From: Cristatella mucedo
Lineage: Eukaryota; Bryozoa; Phylactolaemata; Cristatellidae
Assembly (NCBI GenBank): GCA_009760855.2
Contig: WPIO01000011.1
Location: 7,900,001 to 7,964,000, forward strand
Reading direction: 5' to 3'
Length of the DNA: 64,000 nucleotides
Positions 11,408-22,914 of the stretch are shown piece by piece. Positions within the stretch are counted from its first letter, which is position 1. Each line of letters starts with the position of its first letter. A model generated the notes under the pieces. That model was not told the DNA's origin and searched no databases. It saw only the letters and a list, made by a program, of their open reading frames with translations. The translations under genes and the position numbers were made by a program.

Positions 11408-12722
11408 TTTTAATAATGCAGTTGATATAGCACCCTTAGAGAACTCAATCTCTTTCTAGGCGCTTTACATTTGCTGCAATAGGAAATGCAATTGAATGGT
11501 GAGTAATATCATGCTTGATAAATGAACAAAATGAATTATATGGTTAAGGGTGACATGCACAGGGTCAGCATGCAAATGTGGTTAGTGGCAGCATGCACAG
11601 TGTCAGCAGGCATAATCACATGAAGCGCAAATCACAGGGAACCACTAAATGCTGTCCTAAATAGGTGTGTTTTCAAGTTCTTTTTAAATGTGGTCAGGTC
11701 AGGGGATGTTCTGACGCAGTTCGGGAGTTAGTTCCAAGCTTTGGGAGCATACGAACTAAATGCATGGTCTCCAAAGGATTTGAGGTTTATACGAGGTATT
11801 TGTAGACTGTTGGATTCCGAAAAGCAGGTGGTACGATGCTTGGCCTGATAGGGGAGTATATCTGAGAGATAGGCTGGAGCCAAAGAATGAAGTGACCCAA
11901 AAGTGACTGACAAAACCTTGAAGTCAATCCGTTGCTTGACTGGTAGCCAGTGCAGGTCGGCGAGAAGTGGAGTAATGTGGCAACTGCGATGCTCATGACA
12001 GACAAGCCTAGCTGCAGAGTTTTGTACTAGCTGCAATCGCCTGATCGCACATGTTGGTGGGCCGTGATGGCACACTAGGTAAGGCGGTTGCTTTCATAAC
12101 CTCGGTCCCGAGGTCTTGGGTTCGATTCATGTGGTGGGTGATTCTTTATAGCCACTGCAAACGGTGGTGATAGCCGTAAAGGCTCTTCCATCGCTATAGA
12201 AAAATAGGCTATTGAATCTGCTAGGATTTATTTTATTTATTTAGGCCAGTAGGCAGTGAGTTGCAGAAGTCGAGACGGGATGTCACGAATGCATGGACCA
12301 ACTTGGACGTGGTATCCTTATCTAAACACGCCCGAATTTTAGCAATGTTATAAAGCTGAAAATAGGCAGATTTGACTGTAAACCTGATATGGTAGTCTAA
12401 AAAGAGGTCGCTTTCCAATATGACACCTAGATTTCGAGCTGATTCAACTCAAGATATGCTGGCAGAGCCCTTTGTGAGCGTCAGCCTTTCCAATCTCTAA
12501 ATCACACTGGGTTTGCTCATTACTAGTAAGTTAGTTTTATCATTGTTTAGTTTTAGAAAATTTGCATCCATCCATGTGTGGATGTCATCAATACATGGAG
12601 CAAGTGAGGTGAGAGAATTTGAGGTGCTCGAAGGCTGGGATCGATAAAAGCAAAGGTACAACTGAGTGTCATCCGCATAGAAGTGAAAGCCTAGATTGTG
12701 CTTGGCAATCACATCAGCAAGG
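11408..12722 (-). mobile_element. LINE family A, 5'-truncated copy carrying a SINE2
   Basis: The - strand copy runs from the degraded tail (AATAATGCAGTTGATATAGC) and hairpin near 11408-11470, through the 3' UTR and the C-terminal region ([16 protein letters not shown]), and back to the RT motif C region ([14 protein letters not shown]) at about 12690. Truncation lies within the codons before [10 protein letters not shown]. Several stops are present. A SINE2 interrupts it at 12064-12243 between the codons for PTCA and those for the GLxA segment. Confidence 0.87.
12064..12243 (+). mobile_element. SINE2 copy (tRNA-like head) inside LINE A
   Basis: The 5' head resembles a tRNA: box-A-like TGGCACACTAGGTAAGG and box-B-like GGGTTCGATTC, with a CCTCGGTCCCGAGG inverted repeat between them. 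The body (ATAGCCACTGCAA...ATAGCCGTAAAGGC, TATAGAAAAATAGGCT) recurs at 60440-60595 and, more diverged, at 44146-44275. Host LINE sequence is continuous on either side (CATGTTGGTGGGCC before, AGGCCAGTAGGCAGTG after), leaving GGCC and some neighbouring bases as a probable target duplication. Confidence 0.75.
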
Positions 12723-13559
12723 TATTATCACTTGAAATTCTAAATAATAACACGCCCGAAATTACTCAGAGTTTTTTCTGCATTAAAGCCCTGTTTTGTC
12801 TATGCGGTAAATAACGGGCCTGACGGGATGGTTTATTACCCACAGACCGAGTACCGGCTTATTTTGGTGCCTCGTTCAAGATGCCTTGGGAGGTCACCGC
12901 TCGACAGTGCAAAGCAAGGATGACTGCAGACATTGTATGAAATGAGCTTAAACAACCGAGCTGTGGCACAGATTCTTGAAATAAGCCCCACAGCGCTCCT
13001 ATTAATCGGGAAGAGTTGTTAAGCCGGCAGTTACAATGTACTGGTGTACTATTCCATCAGAGACAGGTAGGAGGTTAGCGGACGCTATGCATCGGTGTAA
13101 AAGAGAGGTTATTACAAACTATTGAAGCCCGAACTCATAAGAAATACTTTGTCTTGCAAATACAATTCTCATTTTCGTACGAAGTTAAGCTTGCATTTAA
13201 TATATAATGCGCAGAAATTCAATACATACTGTATTATTATATATGCTAAGTCAAAAGCCATAGGCGAACATCATGTTGGCCCATCGGTCGCAGTGGAATA
13301 AGGCTTAAGGAGTGTATATACCTGCGAAGTGTACCACTAGGCTTCAATACAATCCTCGAAGATTTTCTGAAGCTGCTGTGGCTATAAATTCATTCGAGTT
13401 ATAAGCCAATGTTCTATGACGGCAGACGTCCTTAATTTATGGGCAGTGCGTGAAAATACTTATTGACACAAAAAAAACTAACGCATATGCTGTCATTATG
13501 TGTTCATTTAGTGTGGCATTGTCCTTTCACGATTCTTTGTGACCTCCCTAGTCTGGACA
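12723..13559. other. No feature recognised
   Basis: No exon or repeat family was identified between the LINE A copy and the LINE B remnant. Confidence 0.4.
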
Positions 13560-13659
13560 GACATCGAGGACACCACCTTTCGCTCGTCGGCTCTTCTGCT
13601 GTAGCACAGTCCGCAGAGCCAGAATTTCACTGAACATGTCGGCTTCCTATGCATGTCGA

Positions 13660-14800
13660 ACATTAATGTAACGTAAAGATTGCGTTTCTCCGTCTGTAAC
13701 TTCACAATGCCGCAAAGACCAATATGTGTCAGGCAGGACAGCTTTCTATAGCCCACTTAAAGCCTAGGCGTCTTTCATTATTACTGTGGTAGCAAACAGA
13801 CCTCACGCTCTCACGCAGCAAAGAGAAAGTAGAAAGTCAAGAGCAGTTGAGTTAGTGAGTAGCATGGAGGTAGCAGCTCAGGACGGATGGAGAGGATGAG
13901 CCATAGTCGGCAGCAGGAGAGTAGTTGTCGTTGCCTAAGAGTCGTGAAAGCGAGTTGCACAGTCTAGGACCTGCAGAGCTTAAAATTCTGTCGCCAACGT
14001 CTTTAAGCGGAAGAATAGAACAAGATAATTTATTGTCCATACTGGAGTGGGGCACGAGGAGGCTGAAACCAGTGTACCAGTTAAGCTAGGCATGAAAGAG
14101 CCAAGCCGGGGCAAGTCTTGTAGGTCAGCCAACGAATCTAACTCTGTACCAGTTTATAAAACGAAAGCCTTCGAAAATCCTCCAACAAGGGAGAAACTTA
14201 TTCAACATCTAGGATTTTATGACAGCACCCATATTCATCACAAGCTGCAGTGGCCTACTGGCTCGTCTCGGTGGCACAGCCACAATGGAATTGCAATAAT
14301 CTGGTCAAGACACAACCACGAAGCCAGTGTGCAAACCTCCGTGGATGACAGTTCCTCATTTCATATAGGGATATGATGTGATGGATTGCTGTGGAGACAG
14401 TCGTCTTGAAGAGACTCTTAAAATATAGGCATCCGTCAAAGACGGAACCTAAATTCCAAGCACAGCGGAATACCCGAAGGCGTTGAGAAGAGATCAGGCA
14501 CAGGGCAAAACCGTGCTTGGAGTCACCGAAGGCCGCTTTCGAGCGCAGAAGAAATGAAGAAGAGGGTCAGCATAAGAACTTCAACATTGTATGCGTTGAT
14601 CAAGCGGGAGCCATCGAAGCTCCTTCAGCGAAGGAAACATGTGGCTGAACCTCTGAGATTTGTTATTCAGCCTTGCAGCAATATTCATCCCTAAATGCAG
14701 CGGCCTAATGGCTTTTTTGGTTGGCCAGCCAAAACGGATTTGCGTCAATCTAGCCGAGACATAATCGGACGTGATCCCTAACTGTGGAAGCAGTCTACAT
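13660..14800 (-). mobile_element. LINE family B, decayed copy or copies
   Basis: Minus-strand matches to the family B 3' end (GTTACATTAATG tail near 13665-13680, then the 3' UTR) and the C-terminal protein region (LKDVGDRILSSAGPRLCNSL at about 14000, LSCYLHATH near its end). Further upstream pieces lie at about 14600-14780, where the strand reads as the segment upstream of the [10 protein letters not shown] region. The stretch between them is too degraded to align by eye, so this may be one eroded copy or two. Confidence 0.65.
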
Positions 14801-14913
14801 AAAATGGCTCATTCACACGAGGAGCAGCATACATAGTTTTTAAATGGTGCCATCATGCAGTTAGCAGTATCTCTTTACAAATAAATACCCACAATATTTA
14901 CCTTGCTCAAAGA

Positions 14914-15117
14914 TCATATCGCAGAGGATGGAGGCAAAGACCACTTAGCTTTACGAGAAACTGTGTTTGAGCTGTCCTCGCACTCTTTTGCTCCAGAGAA
15001 CTGAAAATTGGCAGCGTATCTTGGAACTTGTCCCGTATGCGTTATCTTTCCTTTCTGTATGTGTGCTGAAATTGCTCCAGTTATCGTTGATGAGCTGACA
15101 AACTTGCTTTCAAGCAT
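14914..15117 (-). other. Unassigned 67-codon frame
   Basis: An ATG-started frame on the - strand (MLESKFVSSSTITGA...) with reasonably balanced codons and no repeat identity that I can see. A possible acceptor (CCAATTTTCAG) and donor (GCAAG|GTAAAT) lie inside or beside it, but no splice combination leaves it open. It is recorded only because it is the one unexplained frame between LINE fragments; a chance frame is the likelier explanation. Confidence 0.15.
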
Positions 15118-15195
15118 ATGTAAAGTGCCTAAGAAGTTCTCTTAGGGTGGCATGCTTTTAGTATTATTATTATTATTACTATTAATTATTAGTAT
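15113..15195 (+). mobile_element. LINE A/SINE1-type 3' tail fragment
   Basis: The sequence CATATGTAAAGTGCCTAAG, TTCTCTTAGGGTGGC and an (ATT)n run keep the order of the family A 3' end: the unit start, a partly deleted hairpin and the microsatellite. Nothing upstream identifies whether it came from a LINE or a SINE. Confidence 0.5.
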
Positions 15196-15399
15196 TACCA
15201 GAGATATTGTATAGATGAACTGCTAAGTCACCCGTAGAAACCAAACGTATACAAACATGCACTTACACAACGCTGGTAGCGCTCAACAACGTGCACTGCG
15301 TTTTCCCAAATACCTGGCCAACACCAATAGATGACAGCGACGGTACATTAGTCGCATTGCTGCAGTAGCTTTAGCCTCTTTCGCGCCTCCTTTGCTAGA

Positions 15400-15765
15400 A
15401 GAGCTTCATTGAATTCCGGTTGGTTTAACAGACACAGAGCAAAGTTCTTACACTGACTCACAAGGCTCGTCAAGGCTTGGCTTCTCAATACCTTGCCGGT
15501 TTGCTGCACCACTTCAGCCTCCTGGTACCCTCGGGTCTTTATTGCTCAATCAATGAGCTGTCCCATTTCTTTCTTAAAGATCGTTGGCCACAGAAGCTTC
15601 TACCCTAAATTCTTTAGACTGCGGAACTAGCTTTCTTAATTCTTGCGCGTAGGCATATAATCTTACGCTGCCAACTGTGTTTACTATTGTTCTTTCCAGC
15701 CAAAAGCTAAGCGCTTTCTCAAGCGCCCTCCTGACTTAAGTCGTGCTTGTGTTCCGTGCAATGAA
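15400..15765 (+). mobile_element. LINE family B, C-terminal fragment
   Basis: Plus-strand sequence parallel to the better copy at 19.3 kb: AGAGCAAAGTTCTTACACTGAC, then the segments for [11 protein letters not shown], LRSCxDNK and [13 protein letters not shown], all with stops and shifts. It ends where a reverse-oriented family B tail begins, so the two fragments meet tail to tail. Confidence 0.7.
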
Positions 15766-15960
15766 TGCAATGTCATGTAATGTAATGTATCTCGGTCTGT
15801 AATTCCACAAAGTCATAAAGACCATGTGGGTGTTACGCAGGAGAGTTTTGTATAGCGCACTCACAGCGTAAGCGGCTTTCGGTACGCATTCGGTAGCCAA
15901 CAGACTTCGTCTCACGCAACAAAGAAGTCTCTTGGCTACGCAGGCACATCGATGGCCGCT
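15766..15960 (-). mobile_element. LINE family B, 3' end fragment
   Basis: The tail TGTCATGTAATGTAATGTATC, that is repeated ATTAC units on the - strand, is followed by the family B 3' UTR (CCACAAAGTCATAAAGACCA; GGTAGCCAACAGACTTCG). It is truncated after about 190 bp. The same segment occurs at 20690 (-) and, in + orientation, at 19680-19775 and 33840-33950. Confidence 0.8.
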
Positions 15961-16810
15961 TAGGCTTTGCGTTAGCTACAAAAAAATAGCCAGCATTACG
16001 TCTACTTAGCTCTAGTGGCTTTGGGAAGTTACAGGCGGAATGCGTTACGTGACATGACAGTACAAGGTGAAATAAATCGTACTGTGTGGTACTACCGTCC
16101 GTCTGTGATGCCCCGAATCTACCCGAGGCTCTGCACCAGAAACTGACATCGTCTCTAAATAACCATAAAATCTCCAGTGAAGTAGCCGAGGCGGTGAGCT
16201 GGCTAGCGATGCTTCAGCGCCCAAACGGCTGTAAGTTGCTGCGATAGCTAACCGCTCACCGGAAGTGAATCCAAAATTTCTTCCTGGCCACACCGTAAAC
16301 GACGAGTTCATTGGTTCGCTGCGTCTACTTAGCTTCCACGTGACTATTCTTTTGGATCACATGAGTAATCCCAATCATGTCTTTCCGCCTGGCCTGCGTT
16401 ACGAATAATTTGTAGAGCGGTTTTACTGCGGGAAACAAGCAGTGCTGTAAGCTTTGAACCATTTTCAGCTTAATTTTTAAGAATTACATTAAAATAGCAA
16501 CGTGTGCGCTGCATGTCCAAGACCTTTACTTGTCAATTTTACATGTGAGTTTGCTCCTACAACCTGTCATACAAACTGCTTCAGTGTGAGAGCTGCCATC
16601 ACTGCTGAAATGATAGAGTTAACAGCAATATGACAGTTGCTTGACTGATAACCAGGTTCCTTTAGTCGAACATCCTAGATGCTGCAGATGACCAACACTA
16701 AGCGAATTTTCAAGTATTATTAGGCAACATGACGTGTTTGCATCAAAGCAACAGCCATGCAGCTGCGACAGAGGACATTAAAGCCTATTACTGCATTGTA
16801 GCTCACGTCC
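15961..16810. other. No feature recognised
   Basis: No repeat or domain-bearing exon identified. An 88-codon - strand frame at 16045-16311 has no recognisable product. Confidence 0.4.
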
Positions 16811-17418
16811 GGTGCAAAACTCTGCAGCTAGGCTTTTCTGTCGTGAGCAATGCAATTCACACGTCTCACCACTTCTAACCAATCTGCAATAGTTTCTAGT
16901 CAAGAAATGCATCGAATTCAAGGTTTTGTCACTCACTTTTAGGTACCTTAATTCTTTGGCTCCAGCCTACCTATAAGATTTACTCCCCCACCAGGCCACT
17001 TTTCGGAAACTAATCGTTTACCTCTACCTCGTACAAACCTCAAATTCTTTGGAGATCATGCCTTTAGTTCGTATGCTCCTAAAGCCCGGAACTCACTTCC
17101 AAATTATGTCAGGACATCTCCCCTGACATGTCCACATTAAAAAAGAACTTAAAGACGCATCTATTTAGGACCAAATTTTAGTGGGTAATCCGGATTCTTC
17201 CTTTATGTGCTGATGCATGCTGACACTGTGCATGCTGCCAGTAACCATATTTGCATGCTGACCCTGTGCATGTCACCCCTAACCACGCAAGTTTGGTCAA
17301 TTGAGCAGGCTACCGATTACCATTCCATTGTCTATCCTTTGCAGTAATAGCAAAGTACACAGTAAGAGACTGGGTTCTCCGAGGGCGCTAAATCAAATTT
17401 ATTATTATTATTATTACT
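16811..17418 (+). mobile_element. LINE family A, 5'-truncated C-terminal fragment
   Basis: It begins in the codons for VQNSAARL (GGTGCAAAACTCTGCAGCTA) and continues through the C-terminal region and 3' UTR (GTGCATGTCACCCCTAACCA) to a degraded hairpin and (ATT)n tail ending near 17418. Stops and small deletions are frequent. It is one of the older copies. Confidence 0.85.
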
Positions 17419-18957
17419 AGTACATTGAAAGCGTTAATTATCAGTGCCGCAAGAAAGAAGCAAACATTACTTTAATTTATACTCACTGCGTCGCTACAGA
17501 CGAGAATGCCTCGCGCGATCACAAATTTTATGTCGTTGCAGACGAAATTTTTCTATTCGGCTGCGGAACATAACAAAAACTAGATACAATATCCGTTGTT
17601 AGTTTATATTGCCTTCAGTTCACTTTGTAGTAACGTTTTTTGGCACTTTCTAGTTGAAGTGGCTTGTTGTGGCATCTTGGACTTGAATTGGTCTAGTAGA
17701 GTAGTAAACAAACCATGTTTTGTGCACAGTGCAGACTTCTACAAATTTTGCATTTTGCCTCGACATACTTTCACTGTCTCTTCCGATGATTATCCGATAA
17801 AGTCTCATGCACTCTGAATGTCGCTGTAGGTGTTACTGTCGAAGTGAACATATACTTGCTCTTGCCCCTGATTTCTCAGATACTTCAGTGACAAAACTGA
17901 GACCCCCAGGCCGAGCGCATTCTTGCTGCAAGGAAATGCAAGTATTATGAGATAAAACGCAGCATGTAGCATGAAATGTTTAATGGTTTTGCAACCGTGG
18001 TATGGTGCTACTTACCACATTAAAACAGAATCAAGTGCATTCTTTTTATAGTTACAACAAATATTCAAGTACACACGCATACAAACACAGGCACATGCAC
18101 ACACACATACATATATATAGCGTATATTTCAATATATGTACACAGTATATGTATAGTACATACAAAGGTAGTAGACATATGTAGCACACATTGTTCACTT
18201 GTACTCAGAATATGCGATCGCAATGAATACTAGCTCTAGTCCAAGATTTAAGAGCACAGCAATTTTGTAAGTCTAGCTCAACTGCAGCAATTACAACTAG
18301 GGCATCATACCTATTCCCGGCTGCGCTAAAAAATAATTCAGCCTTACTCTGATCGCATGCTTACGCCCTCCAGTGCAAGCACAATGCATTGGAGACACTT
18401 AAAGTAGGGTGAATGTGTCGGCGAATCCCTCCACCTTTGTTTGAGCATTACGATTATTGTTGCATAGACTGCAGTACTTATGAGAATTAAATGTAAGCTG
18501 AGTCTGTTGACGTGTCGCTGCAAGTGCTAAATTGTTATAAATAAACGAGCAAGCACTTGAAGACTGCAAGCCTACGGCTCTCTGTCGCAGGAGATATACC
18601 ACGCCCACTTCTCTCTATCGAACGGCCAAATGTCAGTCAAGCGCACGATCGATCGGCTGAATGTCGATTGACCGCTCGATAGATCAGCTCAATTTCCTCT
18701 GTGGTCTAGATCGCACAGTGTCATTCGAGCACAGGAATTCGGCACCGGCGTCCTACCGAAGCAGGCCATTAGCCGCTACTCATCTCAGCACATGGTTGCA
18801 ATACTAAACCTACAGGTGAAAGTCAGTGAAGGATGTTGTCTGGACGCAGGTTCGCTCTCGTATGTGGGGGCAATCCTACTTACAGATATACATCAATCGC
18901 CTACTGTGAGCAGCTGCTGGCGCCCTCACTATGCAGAATGTATTTATGAAATCCGCA
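17419..18957. other. No gene; short simple repeats
   Basis: No exon or repeat family recognised. A (CA)n/(TA)n-like stretch lies at about 18070-18180, and short CGATCGATCG-type repeats at about 18645-18690. Confidence 0.4.
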
Positions 18958-20616
18958 AATGTGGATGGCAGCAAGCTTTTTTAAATTGAAGGATGATAAA
19001 AACCGCCTTACTAGTCTTGGGCAAACCAAGTGTGATTCAGAATTAAAAAGGCTAACGCTAAAAACCGACTCAAACTTCATATCTCCAGTATAATCGTCAT
19101 GAATTTTAACTAGCTCTTTAGTTCTGTCTCGGCTTGATTATTGTAATTCCCTTTTGGGTGGGCTGCCAAAGAAAGCTATTATGCCACTACAGCGGACTAT
19201 GAATATGGCTGCAAGGCTGGTCTTCAAGTCCCAGCGGTTTGAGCACGTGTCACCTTTGCTGAAAGAGCTAGGATGGTTGCCGGTTGAGCAAAGGATACAG
19301 AACAAAGTTCTTACGCTGACCCACAAGGCCCGCTACGGCTTAGCTCCTTCGTACCTAGCTGAACTGCTGCATCAGTTTCAGCCTGTTTGCTCCCTCAGGT
19401 CCTGTGTGGACAATAAATTAGCTGTCCCATTCCTCCGCTTAAAGACAGTTGGCGACAGAAGCTTTAGCTCTGCAGGTCCTAGACTGTGGAACTTGCTTCC
19501 ACAATTCTTACGCAACGACATCTACTCTCCGACTGCCGACTATGGCACATCTTTTTCAGCGGTCCTGAACTGCTACTTCTATGCTACTCACTACCTCAAC
19601 TGCTCTCGTGACTCTGCTACGCCTCCCACTTTCTCTTTGTTGCGTGAGACGAAGTCTGTTGGCTACCGAATGCGTACCGAAAGCCGCTTAGGCTGTGAGT
19701 GCGCTATACAAAACTCTCCTGCGTAACACCCACATGGTCTTTATGACTTTGTGGAGTTACTGACGGAGATACATGAAATCTAGGTGTCATGTTCCAAAGT
19801 GATCTTTCGTTGGACGACCATAGCAGCTCCTCAGACGAGTCCGCCAACTTTCAGCTATCCAGTATTGCTAAAATTAATGCTTGCTTAGGTAGGGATACCA
19901 CATCTAAATTTGTATATGCGTTTGTGACATCTCGTCTTGATTTCTGTTGCTCACTGCTTGCTGGTTCACCGGCCTGTGCAATCAGGTCCTTACAGTTGGT
20001 GCAAACCTCTGCAGCTAGGTTTGTTTGTCTTGAGCGTCTCAGTTACTACGTCATACCACTTCTTGCCGACCTGCACTGGCTCCCAGTGAAGCAGCGAATC
20101 GAATTCAAGGTTCAAGGTCACTCACTTTAAGGTCACTTCATTTTTTGGCTCCAGCCTACCTATCAGATTACTCCTCTACCAGGCTAAGCATCGTACCATT
20201 CACTTTTAAGAATCCAACTGTTTACCTATGCCACGCACAAATCTCAAACCCTACGGATAACTTGCCATTAGTTTAAATGCTCACAAAGCCTGTAACTCAC
20301 TCCGACTTTATAACTACATCTCCTGAATTGTCCACATTTAAAAAGGAACTGAAAACCTCTATTTGTGACGGCGTTTAGTGGGTCCCTGTGATTCGTTCTT
20401 CATATGAGTATGGGTTCTGACACTATGCGTGCTGCAACTAACTATGCTTGCATGCTGATTCTGTGCATGTCACCCCTAATCATGTTCTTCATGTTGCTTA
20501 CTGAGCATGCTACAGTTAACCATTTCATCGGGCTTTCTTTGTAGCAGGCGTGAAGTGCTTAGAAAGAGATTGCGTTTTCTGAGGGAGTTATATCAACCGT
20601 AATATTTTTATTATTT
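18958..20616 (+). mobile_element. LINE family A copy split by a LINE B insertion
   Basis: The left part (18958-19091) reads as the segment [20 protein letters not shown] to SASISPV. The right part (about 19776-20616) resumes at [15 protein letters not shown] and carries the C-terminal region, the 3' UTR and a hairpin and tail ending near 20616. Between them lies a LINE B fragment. About a dozen bases of the A sequence (the ESAR codons) are missing at the junction. Several stops are present. Confidence 0.82.
19092..19775 (+). mobile_element. LINE family B, 5'-truncated C-terminal half
   Basis: This is the best-preserved family B fragment: a 190-codon open frame at 19154-19726 encodes the C-terminal region ([48 protein letters not shown]). 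It is related to, but clearly distinct from, the family A C-terminus ([20 protein letters not shown]). It ends in a 3' UTR shared with 33.9, 15.8 and 20.7 kb and a short ATACATG tail. It sits inside a LINE A copy in the same orientation. Confidence 0.85.
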
Positions 20617-20679
20617 AAAACTATCAATAATTAATGGCATAATAATGCACATTACACTACCTACAAGCTGAAGACCTTG

Positions 20680-21005
20680 TCATGTCTTGTATCTCCGTCA
20701 GTAACTCCACAAAGTCATAAAGACCATGTGGGTGTTACGCAGGAGAGTTTTGTATAGCGTACTCACAGCCTAAGCAGCTTTCGGTACGCATTCGGTAGCC
20801 AACAGACTTCGTCTCACGCAACAAAAAGAAAGTAGGAAGCATAGCAAAGTTAGGAGAGCAGTTGAGGTAATGAGTAGCATAGAAGTAGCAGTTCAGGACC
20901 GCTGAGAAAGATGTGCCATAGTCGGCAGTTGGAGAGTAGATGTCGTTGCCTAAGAATTGTGTAAGCGAGTTCCACAGTCTAGGACCTGCAGAGCTAAACC
21001 TTCTG
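20680..21005 (-). mobile_element. LINE family B, 3' end fragment
   Basis: The reverse-strand family B 3' UTR (CCACAAAGTCATAAAGACCA; GGTAGCCAACAGACTTCG) and the end of the protein region (codons for AGPRLWNSLTQFL) stop near 21005. The 3' UTR is nearly identical to the one at 19.7 kb, 1 kb away in opposite orientation. Confidence 0.85.
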
Positions 21006-22781
21006 AGGATTTTAGATGAGGAGCATGTCGTAATGAGGATATCTCCGGAAACATTGTAACCTTCTGTTGGTAGCGGGTCTATGTAAATTTATCAAGAACA
21101 AAATGCAGATACGTGGTTAGTACACGTAAGAAGTTTTGTTTCTTCCATGAATATTAAAATGTGCAATATTCTTAAAATTCTACGAAACTCATATTTACAT
21201 TTTCAAGGTAAAATTTAGTAGAAGCGTTAAAGTTGCAGCGTGTGATATCTGCGACTCCACGCGAGAGCAGTTGTAAACAAAGAATTGCACATCAAACGTT
21301 TTATGAGTTGAGCTCTATATTATTAGTAATACGATCTCCCGTTGTTTAGAACCTGCACTCTACGATATTTCCTAATAGTGCTTCGCCCTCCATAAATGAT
21401 TAGGAGAACTTACAAAGAAGAGGTTCTCTCCTCAACACTTCGCTCATTCGCTGATCACCACTCGCTAAAACAAGGTTCACCAGCCATTAAAGGCACTGCA
21501 CACTTCCTGACAGTATGCTGCGGCGAAAGCAAGCTGATGGAATGATCTTTTTAAAAACACCACAAAGATCGTATGCCAATCGCTTTTTCTTCCCCGGTCC
21601 GGATTATATTATTCTGAAGCGGATAATAATTTCTTGTCTTCACGACGATATACCATGCCTATTTAAAATGACTTTTGGTATTAGTCAATGTTGCATTATT
21701 TGTTGTGCTTGTAATCTTTTTTAGCACGCGATCGTAGAAAAGATCTAAGAGCGATTCTTCATGAGCGAAGCTTAATAGGCGTTTTATTTTTTATAAAGGC
21801 CGGGTAATAATGCCTACCTAGTATGAGTGTTAAAATATATAAAGTTTAAGGTACCATGACAAAGTTAAGCTGATCAAACAGCCTCATTTATGTAGCGGCA
21901 GAATAGTCTTCACGACTGTCACCGCCCCCTTGCAGTGGACATTAAAAGATCGCCCACTGCAACCTATTACCTGGATCGCGAAGAAGAAGCACCTTAACAC
22001 CTGGGCCCAAATTTAGGGGCAAACAACGGACACATTATTTCGTGTTACTCAGAGCTTAGAGGAATAAGTAGCTAGCCATACTTTGGGCACATCTTTTTGC
22101 AGGCAGGTAAGTCGCGAAATCCGTTCAGCATCTCTTACTAAATCCGGAGAGATAAGTAATGCTTGTGCCAATGCACTAAGCCACGAGCAGCTCGTCAATG
22201 GTCAGCCTCATAACGATATCAAAATGATGTTGATAAGATTTTACTAGCATCTTTTAAATAATGAGCCACTAAATCTCTAACTAAACAAAAGAATACAGAT
22301 CAATGTGATTACTTATTAATTCCACAATAAATATTTAGGGTTAAAATAAACAAGTTAAGCTGGTTGAGGTATATTTCGTGAACCACCCAACAGAGGATTT
22401 ACAACTTTAAAGAAGTTTGCATACCATCTAAGGGAAGTTAATCTCATCCTTAGGGCACTTTACACATCCCGGAACTCATAGCTGGTGTTCTTTTCACTTC
22501 CATGTTTGATGCTTCGGTCATTCGATGTTCGTTTCTTCGATGCTTCGGTCATTTTGTTCCTTCATCTCGTATTGCAGTTAGTGTCGAAAGTGGCTGAGAA
22601 GGGGCAGCTTTAGTCTCTGACGTCGAACTGTCGTGTGCCTCCAGGAGTTATAGTTCAATAGACTTCAATTCTAGTTATAAGGTAGCAGTAGTGTGTTCTA
22701 TTTGCCTTGGGATTGCTGCTCGCCCTACGAGTTGTGATTCCAGGTGACAGGACAACGCCCACTCCACTTCCGACCTGTCAG
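21006..22781. other. 3' flank or 3' UTR of the MAM gene; nothing else recognised
   Basis: AT-rich sequence downstream (on the - strand) of the stop codon at 22782-22784. A - strand AATAAA (TTTATT on +) occurs near 21782, but it is 1 kb away and unremarkable in AT-rich sequence. A 15-bp motif GATGCTTCGGTCATT occurs twice at about 22509-22553. No repeat family was identified. Confidence 0.35.
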
Positions 22782-22914
22782 TTAGCCCCTCCCTCCCACC
22801 CCGAGAGCTTGCCCTCCTGCTCCGTTGCGGTCCAGCGACGGACGCTGCGCAAGTCTGAGCTCAATCACTCGAGCCCCCCAACCCAAAGCTGTCCGGTGCT
22901 TGACATTTGCTCCG
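22782..22914 (-). CDS. Terminal coding exon: cytoplasmic tail of the MAM protein
   Basis: The acceptor GTGGACTTTCAG is followed by a 133-nt segment. Entered in phase 2 from the transmembrane exon it stays open for a Cys (joined codon), then [19 protein letters not shown] and a Gly-rich end, before TAA at 22782-22784. The tail is short and basic, with no kinase, phosphatase or PDZ-ligand motif. Support comes from the splice site, the matching phase and the open frame. The tail sequence itself is not recognised, and the exon is GC-rich compared with its surroundings. Confidence 0.5.

Noticed and set aside
13508-13756. 82-codon - strand frame
   Set aside because: Part of it is the LINE B 3' UTR, which also occurs untranslated at 15.8, 19.7, 20.7 and 33.9 kb.
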